From an uncultured Lachnospiraceae bacterium (GTDB taxonomy: Bacteria > Bacillota > Clostridia > Lachnospirales > Lachnospiraceae): a DNA stretch of 64,000 nucleotides. Position numbers and translations under genes: made by a program. The stretch is taken from NCBI GenBank assembly GCA_944381405.1, contig CALWLA010000006.1, positions 30,144 to 94,143 of the forward strand, read 5' to 3'. The notes under the pieces are model-generated. The model was not told the DNA's origin. It searched no databases and was given only the letters and a program-made list of their open reading frames with translations. Shown piece by piece: positions 26,266-35,996 of this stretch (positions are counted from its first letter, which is position 1; each line of letters begins with the position of its first letter).

Positions 26266-27629
26266 CGATCAGTTACCTCCTGTTCCATTTTCAAGATCAG
26301 CTTTCTGCAGACCAGATAGGCCAACGCCAGGGATATAAGATCCGCCGCAGGCTGGGCCGCGATCACGCCGCCGAGCCCGAATACCGGCGGCAGCAAAAGC
26401 ATCAGGGGGATAAAGCAGATTCCCTGCCGCAGGGAGGATACAAAAGTGGCCCTGAGCCCGTAGCCGATGGTCTGAGTAAACATATTTGTCATGGTGATAT
26501 AGGCCGTAAAGGCCAGGGTCACCGCCTGGGCCCTGAGGGCCGCCGTACCGATGGCGATCACCTGCAGGTCGTCCCGCCGGAAGGCGGTGATGATGGGCCG
26601 GGCCAGGCAGAAAGCCAGCACCGCCAGCACAAGCAGTATCCTGGTGGTGACCCGGACGCAGAAGCGGAAGGAATCCAGCACCCGCCGGTAATTCCCCGCC
26701 CCGTAATTAAAGCCGCACACCGGCTGAAAGCCCTGGCCGAAGCCGATGATGGCGGAGTTGATGAAGTTCACAAAGCGGGACACGATGGACAGGGCCGCAA
26801 TGGCTGCATCCCCGTAGGGCTGGGCCGCAAAGTTCATCACGATCACCGCCAGGCTGGAAATGCCCTGCCGGGAGAGGGAAGGCAGCCCCGTCCCCAGGAT
26901 GCTCCGGTACATGGAAAGGCTTGGCCGGAAATTTCTCAGGCGTATGCTGAGGCAGCTCTTCCGGAAATTGCACTGGCAGCTTAGGATCACAAAGGACACG
27001 ATCTGGCTTACGGCCGTGGCGATGGCCGCTCCGGAGATCCCCATATCAAAGCCGAAGATCAGGATCGGATCCAGGAACATGTTCAGCACGCCTCCCGCCG
27101 TAATGCCCACCATGGCGTAAAAGGCGTTTCCCTGAAACCGCAGCATATTGTTCATGCCCAGGGCGCACATCATAAAGGGCGCCGCCAGCAGGATGTATTT
27201 CGCATAATCCACCGCATAGGGAGCGATGGTCTCCGTGGCCCCAAGCCACATCACCAGCCGGTCGATGTTGCAAAGGAGGAGGGCCGCAGCCAGGGCTCCC
27301 GTCAGCAGCTCCGTAAAGTAACACACCGCAGCCACCACCTCCGCCCGCTCCTGTTTCTGCTGTCCCAGAAGCCTGGCGATGTGGTTGCCGCTGCCCATGC
27401 CGATCATGAAGGCCAGGGCCTGGATCAGGGCCATCAGGGAAAAGATGACGCCCACTGCGCCGGAGGCCTGGGTATTGATCTGGCTGACGAAAAAGGTGTC
27501 CGCCATGTTGTAGATGGCCGTCACCAGCATGCTGATGATGGTGGGCACCGCCATCCGGGGGATCAGCTGCTCCACCGGCTCTTCCATCATCTGCCTGTAT
27601 CGTTCTTCCTGAGTGATCTGATGTTTCAT
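26262..27629 (-). CDS. MATE-family efflux transporter
   Basis: 455 residues, 12 membrane segments, MATE signature near the N-terminus (TIISMLVTAIYNMADTFFVS). GGAGGTAGC precedes the ATG. It is of a different subgroup from the MATE at 13.7-15.1 kb. Overlaps the CmpB-type gene, so the pair is co-translated. Substrate unknown. Confidence 0.9.
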   Translation of the reverse strand: MKHQITQEERYRQMMEEPVEQLIPRMAVPTIISMLVTAIYNMADTFFVSQINTQASGAVGVIFSLMALIQALAFMIGMGSGNHIARLLGQQKQERAEVVAAVCYFTELLTGALAAALLLCNIDRLVMWLGATETIAPYAVDYAKYILLAAPFMMCALGMNNMLRFQGNAFYAMVGITAGGVLNMFLDPILIFGFDMGISGAAIATAVSQIVSFVILSCQCNFRKSCLSIRLRNFRPSLSMYRSILGTGLPSLSRQGISSLAVIVMNFAAQPYGDAAIAALSIVSRFVNFINSAIIGFGQGFQPVCGFNYGAGNYRRVLDSFRFCVRVTTRILLVLAVLAFCLARPIITAFRRDDLQVIAIGTAALRAQAVTLAFTAYITMTNMFTQTIGYGLRATFVSSLRQGICFIPLMLLLPPVFGLGGVIAAQPAADLISLALAYLVCRKLILKMEQEVTDR

Positions 27630-27644
27630 GCTACCTCCGTTTCC

Positions 27645-27731
27645 TGGGGGCTTCCTCCCGCCAGGACGCAGTCCGGTCCCGGCCCCCCGCCGGGGTTCAG
27701 TCCCTCCCCGGGGCCCCGTCGGGGCTTAGTC
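27645..27731 (-). repeat. Three 29-bp tandem repeats starting at the yitT stop codon
   Basis: Read on the minus strand, units begin GACTAAGCCCCGACGGGG, GACTGAACCCCGGCGGGG and GACTGCGTCCTGGCGGG (27703-27731, 27674-27702, 27645-27673). The first contains the stop codon of the YitT gene; the third is the most diverged. The first two contain CCCCG-N-CGGGG hairpins. They occupy almost all of the gap before the MATE gene. Confidence 0.75.
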
Positions 27732-28580
27732 CGCTTCCTCCAGGAAGCCCTCGCCCCGCACCTCCTTGGCGTCTGTTACGATGACAAAGGCTCCCGGGTC
27801 CGTCTCCTGGATGATATCCTTCAGCTGGGGCACCTCCCTGGGGCCCACCACGCAAAACAGCATTTCCTTCCGTTTTCCCGTATACATGCCCCGGATATGG
27901 AGGGCGGAAGCCCCTCGTTCCATTTCCTGCAGGATCCGCCGGGCGATATCCTCCGTCCGGTCGGAGATGATATAAACCATCTTGGCAAACTTCGGGCCGT
28001 CGATGATGCTGTCAGAGATCTTCGTCACGATGGCCACGGCGATCACCGCATAGAGGGCGGCGTTGACGCCGAAAATGGAAGCGCCCAGCAGTACCACCAG
28101 GCCGTCCAGCACCATCAGGATCTGGGCTACGGAACGGTGCCGCATGAAATGCTGGATATCCGCCGCCAGCATGTCGGTGCCGCCGGTGGTGGCTCTGGAC
28201 ATGAACACAAAGCCGGTGCCGATGCCGGTGATGATGCCTCCGAAAAGGGCGGAAAGCAGCGGGTCGTTTTCCGCGATGAGGGGCCGCTCCGGGATCACCC
28301 AGAGGGCCAAAGACAACACCGCCGTAGACATCAGGGTCCGCACCATGAACTTCCATCCCTTGATCAGATAGGTGACGATAAAGAGGGGGATGTTCATCAC
28401 CGTGTTGGTGACCCAAAGGGGTATGGAAAAAAGCCGGTTGAAAATAACCGCAAAGCCGGAGACCCCGCCCGTGACCATTTCCGCCGGGTCGAATACGTTC
28501 TTGATGGCATAGCCGATGAGAAAGGATCCCAGTATGATCCACAGATAATCCCGCACTGTTTCTTTCCGCAGTCCCTTCAT
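27726..28580 (-). CDS. YitT-family membrane protein
   Basis: 284 residues. Five membrane segments (about 10-175) are followed by a cytoplasmic DUF2179 domain (YIISDRTEDIARRILQEMER...GARGEGF-like end). The family is widespread in Firmicutes and without an established function; transport or nucleotide-signal sensing has been suggested. It has its own promoter and is followed by the 29-bp repeats and the MATE operon. Confidence 0.88.
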   Translation of the reverse strand: MKGLRKETVRDYLWIILGSFLIGYAIKNVFDPAEMVTGGVSGFAVIFNRLFSIPLWVTNTVMNIPLFIVTYLIKGWKFMVRTLMSTAVLSLALWVIPERPLIAENDPLLSALFGGIITGIGTGFVFMSRATTGGTDMLAADIQHFMRHRSVAQILMVLDGLVVLLGASIFGVNAALYAVIAVAIVTKISDSIIDGPKFAKMVYIISDRTEDIARRILQEMERGASALHIRGMYTGKRKEMLFCVVGPREVPQLKDIIQETDPGAFVIVTDAKEVRGEGFLEEAD

Positions 28581-28644
28581 GTCCCCGTCCTCCTGTACTT
28601 CTGCTTTTCAGCTCTTCCGTCACTGGCTGTGCCGCGCTTTTTTC

Positions 28645-28673
28645 AGTATAGCATTTTAAAATAAGGCTTACAA
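28645..28673 (-). promoter_or_regulatory. Promoter of the yitT gene
   Basis: On the minus strand TTGTAA (28668-28673), 17 bases, TATACT (28645-28650) with an upstream TG (extended -10). A GC-rich inverted repeat (GGCGCGC/GCGCGCC ends, about 28680-28718) just upstream may end dnaJ transcription. Confidence 0.6.
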
Positions 28674-28760
28674 GCCAAAGGCGCGCCCCGGAGGGAAGTC
28701 CCCTCCAAAAGCGCGCCTTGCCGCCGCATCCCTGCGGCTTCTTTCGATTCTCTGTTTTTC

Positions 28761-28800
28761 TGTTATATAGGGTCCTTTTCCGTTATATAAGGTCCCGGTT
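28761..28800. repeat. Two 20-bp direct repeats downstream of dnaJ
   Basis: TGTTATATAGGGTCC and CGTTATATAAGGTCC begin two adjacent 20-bp units (28761-28780, 28781-28800). They lie between the stop-codon duplication and the yitT promoter. Confidence 0.55.
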
Positions 28801-28838
28801 TTCCCTTCCGGCTCTCGTTTTTTCGGAGCAGCCTCCTT

Positions 28839-28898
28839 TACGCCTTAGGGATCTTCCGGATCTTCTCCTACGCCTTAGGGCTCCTCCGGATTTTCTCC
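28839..28898 (-). repeat. 30-bp duplication of the dnaJ 3' end
   Basis: Units 28869-28898 and 28839-28868 are adjacent and 27 of 30 bases are identical. The first contains the last codons and stop of dnaJ (coding ENPEEP-stop); the second repeats them beyond the stop (would read EDPEDP-stop). Confidence 0.8.
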
Positions 28899-30026
28899 GC
28901 AGGCCTTGGCATAAGCCGTAAGGGCCTTTTTCTGCTCCCGGTTCAGGTTCTCCGGCACATGCACCACCAGTGTCACATAGTGGTCGCCCCGGACGTTCTT
29001 GTTGTTCAGCATGGGCACGCCCTTGCCCCTAAGCCGCACCTTGGTATCCGTAGCCGTGCCTGGCTTGATCTGGTATTCCACCATGCCGTCCACGGTCTTG
29101 ATCCGCAGAGGACCTCCCAGGGCCATCTTGGCAAAGGATACCGGCACCGTGGAAAAGATGCTGGTGCCCTGGCGCTTGAAGATGGGATGGGGAGATACGG
29201 TGATCTCCACCAGAAGATCTCCTCTGGGGCCGCCGTTTATGCCCGGCTCCCCGGCTCCCGCCAGCCTTACCGCCTGGCCGTTGTCGATGCCCGCCGGCAC
29301 GTTGACCTTGAACCGTTTCTTGGTGGTGATATAGCCTGTGCCCCGGCAGTCCGGACATTTTTCCTTGATGACCTTGCCCTTGCCCTGGCAGTCCGGACAG
29401 GTGGTCACGGTCTGCATCTGGCCGAAGAAGGGGCTGTTCTGGGTAACGGTGATCTTGCCCCGGCCCTTACAGCGCTCGCAGGTGACGGGAGAGGTCCCCG
29501 CCTTTGCGCCGCTGCCGCCGCAGCTCTTACAGGTATCCTTGTAGTTGATCTCCAGTTCCTTTTCGCAGCCGGTGATGGCCTCCTCAAAGGTGATGCGGAT
29601 GGCTGCCCGCAGGCTCTGGCCCTTCTGGGGCGCATTGCTGTAGCCGCCGCCAAAGCCGCTGGAAGAATAGTAGCTCCTTCCGCCTCCGCCCCCGAAACCG
29701 CCGAAGCTGCCGAACAGATCGGAAAAGATGTCGGTAAAGTCCATGCCGCCGAAATCGAAGCCGCCGAAGCCTGAGGCCTGTCCTGCCGCTGAGTTCGGAT
29801 CAAAGGCCGCATGTCCGTACTGATCATAAGCGGCACGTTTCTTCGGGTCGGACAGAACCGCATAAGCCTCTCCCGCTTCCTTGAACTTCTCTTCCGCTTC
29901 CTTATCTCCGGGGTTTGCATCCGGATGATATTTTTTGGCCAGCTGTCTGTATGCTTTTTTGATCGTGGCGTCGTCGGCATTCTTATCTACGCCGAGGACC
30001 TCGTAATAATCACGTTTCTGCGCCAT
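28875..30026 (-). CDS. dnaJ: Chaperone DnaJ
   Basis: 383 residues. J-domain with HPD (KYHPDANPG), Gly/Phe-rich linker (about 75-125), four CxxCxGxG zinc motifs ([32 protein letters not shown]) and the C-terminal substrate-binding domain. It stimulates the DnaK ATPase and delivers clients. Last gene of the hrcA-grpE-dnaK-dnaJ operon. Its final codons and stop are duplicated in the DNA just downstream. Confidence 0.97.
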   Translation of the reverse strand: MAQKRDYYEVLGVDKNADDATIKKAYRQLAKKYHPDANPGDKEAEEKFKEAGEAYAVLSDPKKRAAYDQYGHAAFDPNSAAGQASGFGGFDFGGMDFTDIFSDLFGSFGGFGGGGGRSYYSSSGFGGGYSNAPQKGQSLRAAIRITFEEAITGCEKELEINYKDTCKSCGGSGAKAGTSPVTCERCKGRGKITVTQNSPFFGQMQTVTTCPDCQGKGKVIKEKCPDCRGTGYITTKKRFKVNVPAGIDNGQAVRLAGAGEPGINGGPRGDLLVEITVSPHPIFKRQGTSIFSTVPVSFAKMALGGPLRIKTVDGMVEYQIKPGTATDTKVRLRGKGVPMLNNKNVRGDHYVTLVVHVPENLNREQKKALTAYAKACGENPEEP

Positions 30027-30120
30027 AGTTTTTCTCTCTTATCTTCTTCCTGTCTGGTCTGTTTCCATTTTTTCACATACGAAAGCGGAGCAGGGCCCCG
30101 CTTTCGCACGATCTTATATT

Positions 30121-32055
<1,935 letters not shown>

Positions 32056-32078
32056 CTAAAATCAGTTTGTTCGCTGCC

Positions 32079-32762
32079 TTAGTTCGCTACCTTTACCATG
32101 CTGTACCGGAGCACCTTGTCCCGGAACTTATAGCCCCGCTGGAACTCCTCCACAATCTCGTTTTCCCCGTAGGCCTCGTCCTCCACATGCATCACCGCGT
32201 TGTGCAGGTTGGCGTCAAAGGGCTGGCCCTTTGCTTCGATGGGCTCCACCCCCAGGGCCTTCAGGGTATCCATGCAGGAGCGGTAGATCTTTTCCACGCC
32301 CTCCACATAGCTGCTGCCCTTAAGCTCCTCGGGAACGCTGCCCACAGCCCGTTCAAAATTGTCCACCACCGGCAGGATCTTTTCCAGGACAGCCCGCTGT
32401 CCTTCGCCGTACATGCCGTTTTTTTCCGCCTCCGTACGCTTCCGGTAGTTATCGAATTCCGCGAACAGCCGTTTGTATTTATCCGTCAGCTCCTCGATCT
32501 TCTGATCCTTTGGATCCGGCTTTCCTTTTTTCTCAGGCTGCTCCTTCTGTTCTGCTTCCTCCGGGGCTTCTGCCGCCTGCTCCGGCGCTTCTTCTGCTCC
32601 GTCGCCTGCTGCCCCGGCCTCTGCTGCTTCGGCCTCTGGCTTTGCTGCCTCAGCCTCAGGCTTGCTTGCAGTTTCCTGCTCCGCAGCCGGGCCCGTTTCT
32701 GTTTTTTCCTTTATCTCTTCGGCCTTCTGTTCCGGCATTTCCTTTTCCGTTCCTTCTGCCAT
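32079..32762 (-). CDS. grpE: Nucleotide exchange factor GrpE
   Basis: 227 residues. The first 85 residues are very rich in Glu, Ala, Pro and Lys and probably disordered; then the long GrpE helix (LTDKYKRLFAEFDNYRKRTE) and beta-domain (NPFDANLHNAVMHVE-like motif, QRGYKFRDKVLR). It releases ADP from DnaK. The acidic extension is longer than in most GrpE proteins. Confidence 0.95.
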   Translation of the reverse strand: MAEGTEKEMPEQKAEEIKEKTETGPAAEQETASKPEAEAAKPEAEAAEAGAAGDGAEEAPEQAAEAPEEAEQKEQPEKKGKPDPKDQKIEELTDKYKRLFAEFDNYRKRTEAEKNGMYGEGQRAVLEKILPVVDNFERAVGSVPEELKGSSYVEGVEKIYRSCMDTLKALGVEPIEAKGQPFDANLHNAVMHVEDEAYGENEIVEEFQRGYKFRDKVLRYSMVKVAN

Positions 32763-32775
32763 GCCCTGTTTCCTC

Positions 32776-33816
32776 CTATTCTTCCTTTCCGAACATCCTG
32801 TCCAACTGGTCCATCATGACCTGCATGGAATGCAGGACCTTTTCATAGTCCATACGCTTGGGACCGATGACGCCGATGACGCCCCGAAGTCCCTCACCCA
32901 GCTCGTAATTGGCGGTGACCAGGGAGCAGTCCTGCATGTTCTGTATGGGGCCTTCCCCGCCCAGATACACCGTTACGTTATGGGAATTGTCCGTTTCGGA
33001 TCTTGTTACCTCGGCCACCAGCTCCTTCAGCTCATCCTTTTCCTCAAAGGCTGAGATCAGCTTCTGGGCCTTGTCCGTTTCGGAAAGCTCCGGATATTTC
33101 AGGATATTGGTGGCGCCGGAGGTGTAGATGTCCCGGCTCTCCTCTCCTGTTTCCATCAGCTCCACCACCGCGTTCAGGATGGTGCTCACCAGATTTCTCT
33201 GGCTGCCCGCCTGTACCAGAAGCTCCGCAATGAGCTTGGGGGTGATCTCCTTGAAGCTGCGGCCTGCCAGGGAATTGTTCAAAAGCAGGTTCAGATTCAG
33301 AAGCTCCTCCGTATCCAGAGGCTTTTTGCAGCTGATCAGCTCGGTCTTGATGATGTTGCCCTCGCAGACGAGGATCAGCAGCAGCTTGACCGGCGAAGGC
33401 TGGGAAAGCTGCAGATACCGGATCTTGTTTTCCGAAAGCACCGGTCCGCTCACCAGCGCCGCATAGTTCGTGTCCACCGCCAGGATCTTCACCATCTGCT
33501 TCAACAGGTTTTCCAGCTTGTCCACCCGCTTCAGCATGATGTCCGTCACCTCGCTGACCCGGTTGTCGCTTTCCTGGAGGATGCTGTCCACATAAAAACG
33601 GTATCCCTTGTCGGAAGGAATGCGCCCTGCGGAGGTGTGGGGCTGCAGAATGTAGCCCATCTCCTCCAGATCGCTCATTTCGTTCCGGATCGTGGCCGAG
33701 CTTAAGCTGAGCCCGGATTCCTTGGAGATCGTCCTGGATCCCACAGGCTCACCGGTTGCCAGATAATTCTTGATGATGGTTTTCAGGATAATGATTTTTC
33801 GATTGTCCAGTTCCAT
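32776..33816 (-). CDS. hrcA: Heat-inducible transcription repressor HrcA
   Basis: 346 residues from the ATG at 33814-33816; a GTG three codons upstream is better spaced from AAGGAAGG and may be the real start. Winged helix at the N-terminus (SKESGLSLSSATIRNEMSDL) and C-terminal GAF-like regulatory domain. It represses its own operon by binding CIRCE and is kept folded by GroEL. The CIRCE and promoter lie directly upstream. Confidence 0.96.
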   Translation of the reverse strand: MELDNRKIIILKTIIKNYLATGEPVGSRTISKESGLSLSSATIRNEMSDLEEMGYILQPHTSAGRIPSDKGYRFYVDSILQESDNRVSEVTDIMLKRVDKLENLLKQMVKILAVDTNYAALVSGPVLSENKIRYLQLSQPSPVKLLLILVCEGNIIKTELISCKKPLDTEELLNLNLLLNNSLAGRSFKEITPKLIAELLVQAGSQRNLVSTILNAVVELMETGEESRDIYTSGATNILKYPELSETDKAQKLISAFEEKDELKELVAEVTRSETDNSHNVTVYLGGEGPIQNMQDCSLVTANYELGEGLRGVIGVIGPKRMDYEKVLHSMQVMMDQLDRMFGKEE

Positions 33817-33841
33817 TTTGCTCACCGGCCTTCCTTCTTTG

Positions 33842-33868
33842 TTAGCACTCTTTATCATCGACTGCTAA
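33842..33868 (-). promoter_or_regulatory. CIRCE operator (HrcA binding site)
   Basis: TTAGCACTC (33842-33850), nine bases, GACTGCTAA (33860-33868). The left arm is perfect; the right arm differs from GAGTGCTAA at one base. It sits at the predicted transcription start of hrcA. Confidence 0.93.
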
Positions 33869-33876
33869 CATTTCAT

Positions 33877-33913
33877 ATAATATAATAACGCCTGACAAAA
33901 GTCAAGCGTTATC
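33877..33913 (-). promoter_or_regulatory. Sigma-A promoter of the hrcA operon
   Basis: On the minus strand TTGACT (33900-33905), 17 bases, TATTAT (33877-33882). The -35 box is inside an imperfect hairpin (AACGCTTGAC...GTCAGGCGTT, about 33888-33913) that may also terminate transcription arriving from hemW. Confidence 0.8.
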
Positions 33914-33958
33914 AGGGACAAAAACATAAACTTTTTCTAAATCCTTTTCAAAGAAATC

Positions 33959-35122
33959 CTAAACTTCTTCCTCCAGCAGAAACTCGCTCAGAACCGCGTT
34001 GCTCAGGTCCATGCCCCGGGGGGTGAAGCGCCAGCGGCCCTCCTCATGGGAGAGCAGTCCCAGCTCCGAAAACTTCCTGAGCTGTTCCCCGTATACCAGG
34101 TCGATCCGCCGCTGGAACCGCAGCAGAAACTCCGTTTCCGATACGCCCTCCGACATCCGGAGGCCCAGGAACATGAACTCCTCGATCATCTCCTTCCGGC
34201 TTAAGGCGTGCACCTCCTGCCGCACTGCGGAAAAGCCCTCCTCCCAGCGGAAATCCGCCGCCATATAATCGGAAAGCTCCCGGGTGTTGCTCCAGCGGAG
34301 CTTGTCGAAGAAGGAAGACGCTCCGAGGCCGAAGCCGATGTAGGGAACCTCGGTCCAGTAGCCGATGTTGTGCCTGCAGGCATAGCCCGGCTTTGCGTAG
34401 TTGCTGATCTCGTAGCGCTGGTAGCCCATTTTTTCCATATATTCCCTGGTAAAGGAATCGATGGCCAGGGTCTCCTCCTCGGAGGGCAGCATCAGAAGCC
34501 CCTCCTGCTGCATGCCCGCAAAGGGGGTCCCCTCCTCCACGATCAGGTTGTAGACGGAAACGTGCTCCGGCTTCAGCATCAGCACGGTCCGCAGGGTCTT
34601 TTTCCAGGTCTTCAGGGTCTGCATGGGCAGACAGTTGATGAGATCGATATTGATGTTCCGGAATCCCTCCATCCGGGCTCCCTGGTAGCATTTCAAAAAT
34701 TCCTCAAAGGTATGGAGCCTTCCCAGCATCCTGAGCTCATCGTTGTCCGCAGACTGCAGGCCGATGCTCAGGCGGTTGATTCCTGCCTTCTGATACAGGG
34801 AAAATTTATGCCGCATGGCGGAGGAGGGATTGCATTCGATGGTGATCTCCGCATCCCTGTTGAGATGATAGCCCTGCCGGATGGCATCCATCACCGCCCG
34901 GATATGCTGGGGCTCCAGCAGGGAGGGGGTCCCGCCGCCGATAAAGACGGAACGGACGCCGTAATCCCCGCAGATGGAGGCAGTATTTCCGATCTCCGAA
35001 AGCAGCTGATTGACGTAGTCCTGCTGGACCTTCTGGGAAGCAGGAAAGCTCAGGAAATCGCAGTAATTGCATTTTTTTGCACAAAAGGGGATGTGCACAT
35101 AAAGCTCCAGCTCCTGCTCCAT
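33959..35122 (-). CDS. hemW: Radical SAM heme chaperone HemW
   Basis: 387 residues. Radical-SAM cluster motif CAKKCNYCDF near the N-terminus, GGGTPS next, and a C-terminal HemN-like domain. HemW binds heme and inserts it into target proteins; it is often misannotated as coproporphyrinogen oxidase. The CxxxCxYC motif lacks the fourth cysteine diagnostic of HemN. Directly after the 3D-domain gene, whose stop lies two bases before this ATG. Confidence 0.92.
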   Translation of the reverse strand: MEQELELYVHIPFCAKKCNYCDFLSFPASQKVQQDYVNQLLSEIGNTASICGDYGVRSVFIGGGTPSLLEPQHIRAVMDAIRQGYHLNRDAEITIECNPSSAMRHKFSLYQKAGINRLSIGLQSADNDELRMLGRLHTFEEFLKCYQGARMEGFRNINIDLINCLPMQTLKTWKKTLRTVLMLKPEHVSVYNLIVEEGTPFAGMQQEGLLMLPSEEETLAIDSFTREYMEKMGYQRYEISNYAKPGYACRHNIGYWTEVPYIGFGLGASSFFDKLRWSNTRELSDYMAADFRWEEGFSAVRQEVHALSRKEMIEEFMFLGLRMSEGVSETEFLLRFQRRIDLVYGEQLRKFSELGLLSHEEGRWRFTPRGMDLSNAVLSEFLLEEEV

Positions 35123-35123
35123 G

Positions 35124-35855
35124 TTACGCCTCTTCCGGAACGGCGATCCAGACCTTGGCCTTCTGCCAGCCCGGATCCGTCACCGCCGCCGCCTCCCGGT
35201 GGGTGCTGCAGTAGATGTCCAGATGGCTGCCGTTGACGCCGCCGCCCATATCCTCTACCCGGTAAACTCCGTCGTACTGGTGTACCGTCTTGCCGCTTTC
35301 TCCCTCCACGATGATCATGGTGCCGATGGGAAGCACGGACAGGTCCGCTGCCACCGTATGGCCTGCTCTGGGGGTGGTGCCGGAATAGGTCTTTCCGCCG
35401 GGATTTCCGGTGCAGCAGCCCTCGTTATCATAGCCGGAAAGCCGGAAGCTTCCCTTCAGCTCTCCCTTTGTGTATCTGACGCCGTCGTGGATATAGACCT
35501 CTCCCTCCTTGGTGGTCTCTCCGGCGGCCGCCTCCTGGGTCTGGGGCTCTGCCGCTGCTGCCTGTTCCGCCTCTCCGGCTGCAGCTGCGGTCTCCGCCTC
35601 TTCCAGGGCCGCCTCTGCGGCAGCTCCCGCCTCCGGATCATCGGTGATCACGCCGCTGGTATCCGCGCTGCCCACCGCATCTCCGGTTTCATTTTTCGGG
35701 TCTCCCTGATACAGGATCCCGCCGTGATTATTGGAATATTCCGGAAGTCCCGCGCCGGGTCCTGCCTCCCCCGCATAGGTCCGCATGGACAAAAGGAAGA
35801 TGCAGACAAGGGCTGCAAGGCCCCATAAAAGGACTGATCTGTACGAAACTTTCAT
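35124..35855 (-). CDS. 3D-domain cell-wall protein
   Basis: 243 residues from the ATG at 35853-35855. N-terminal membrane segment or signal (VLLWGLAALVCIFLLSM), a low-complexity Ala/Glu linker (about 70-125), then a 3D domain with its three aspartates (LPIGTMIIVEG, YDGVYRVEDMGGGVNG, LDIYCSTH). 3D domains resemble the catalytic core of lytic transglycosylases such as MltA and the Firmicute Sps/Rpf proteins. Probably a peptidoglycan hydrolase acting outside the membrane. Confidence 0.85.
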   Translation of the reverse strand: MKVSYRSVLLWGLAALVCIFLLSMRTYAGEAGPGAGLPEYSNNHGGILYQGDPKNETGDAVGSADTSGVITDDPEAGAAAEAALEEAETAAAAGEAEQAAAAEPQTQEAAAGETTKEGEVYIHDGVRYTKGELKGSFRLSGYDNEGCCTGNPGGKTYSGTTPRAGHTVAADLSVLPIGTMIIVEGESGKTVHQYDGVYRVEDMGGGVNGSHLDIYCSTHREAAAVTDPGWQKAKVWIAVPEEA

Positions 35856-35996
35856 ATAACACCGCCTTTTCTGATATGCCCCTATCATAGTGACAGCCAG
35901 TGCTTTCGTCAAGAAAAGGCGGGCGATCGTAAACATTCCGTAATGAATTTGTAATCAAAACCGTCCCTATCCGGGCATAAGTTTACATAATTTTTA

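Noticed and set aside
33959..35122. Coproporphyrinogen III oxidase HemN
   Set aside because: The radical-SAM motif is CxxxCxYC without the fourth cysteine of HemN, which fits the heme chaperone HemW.
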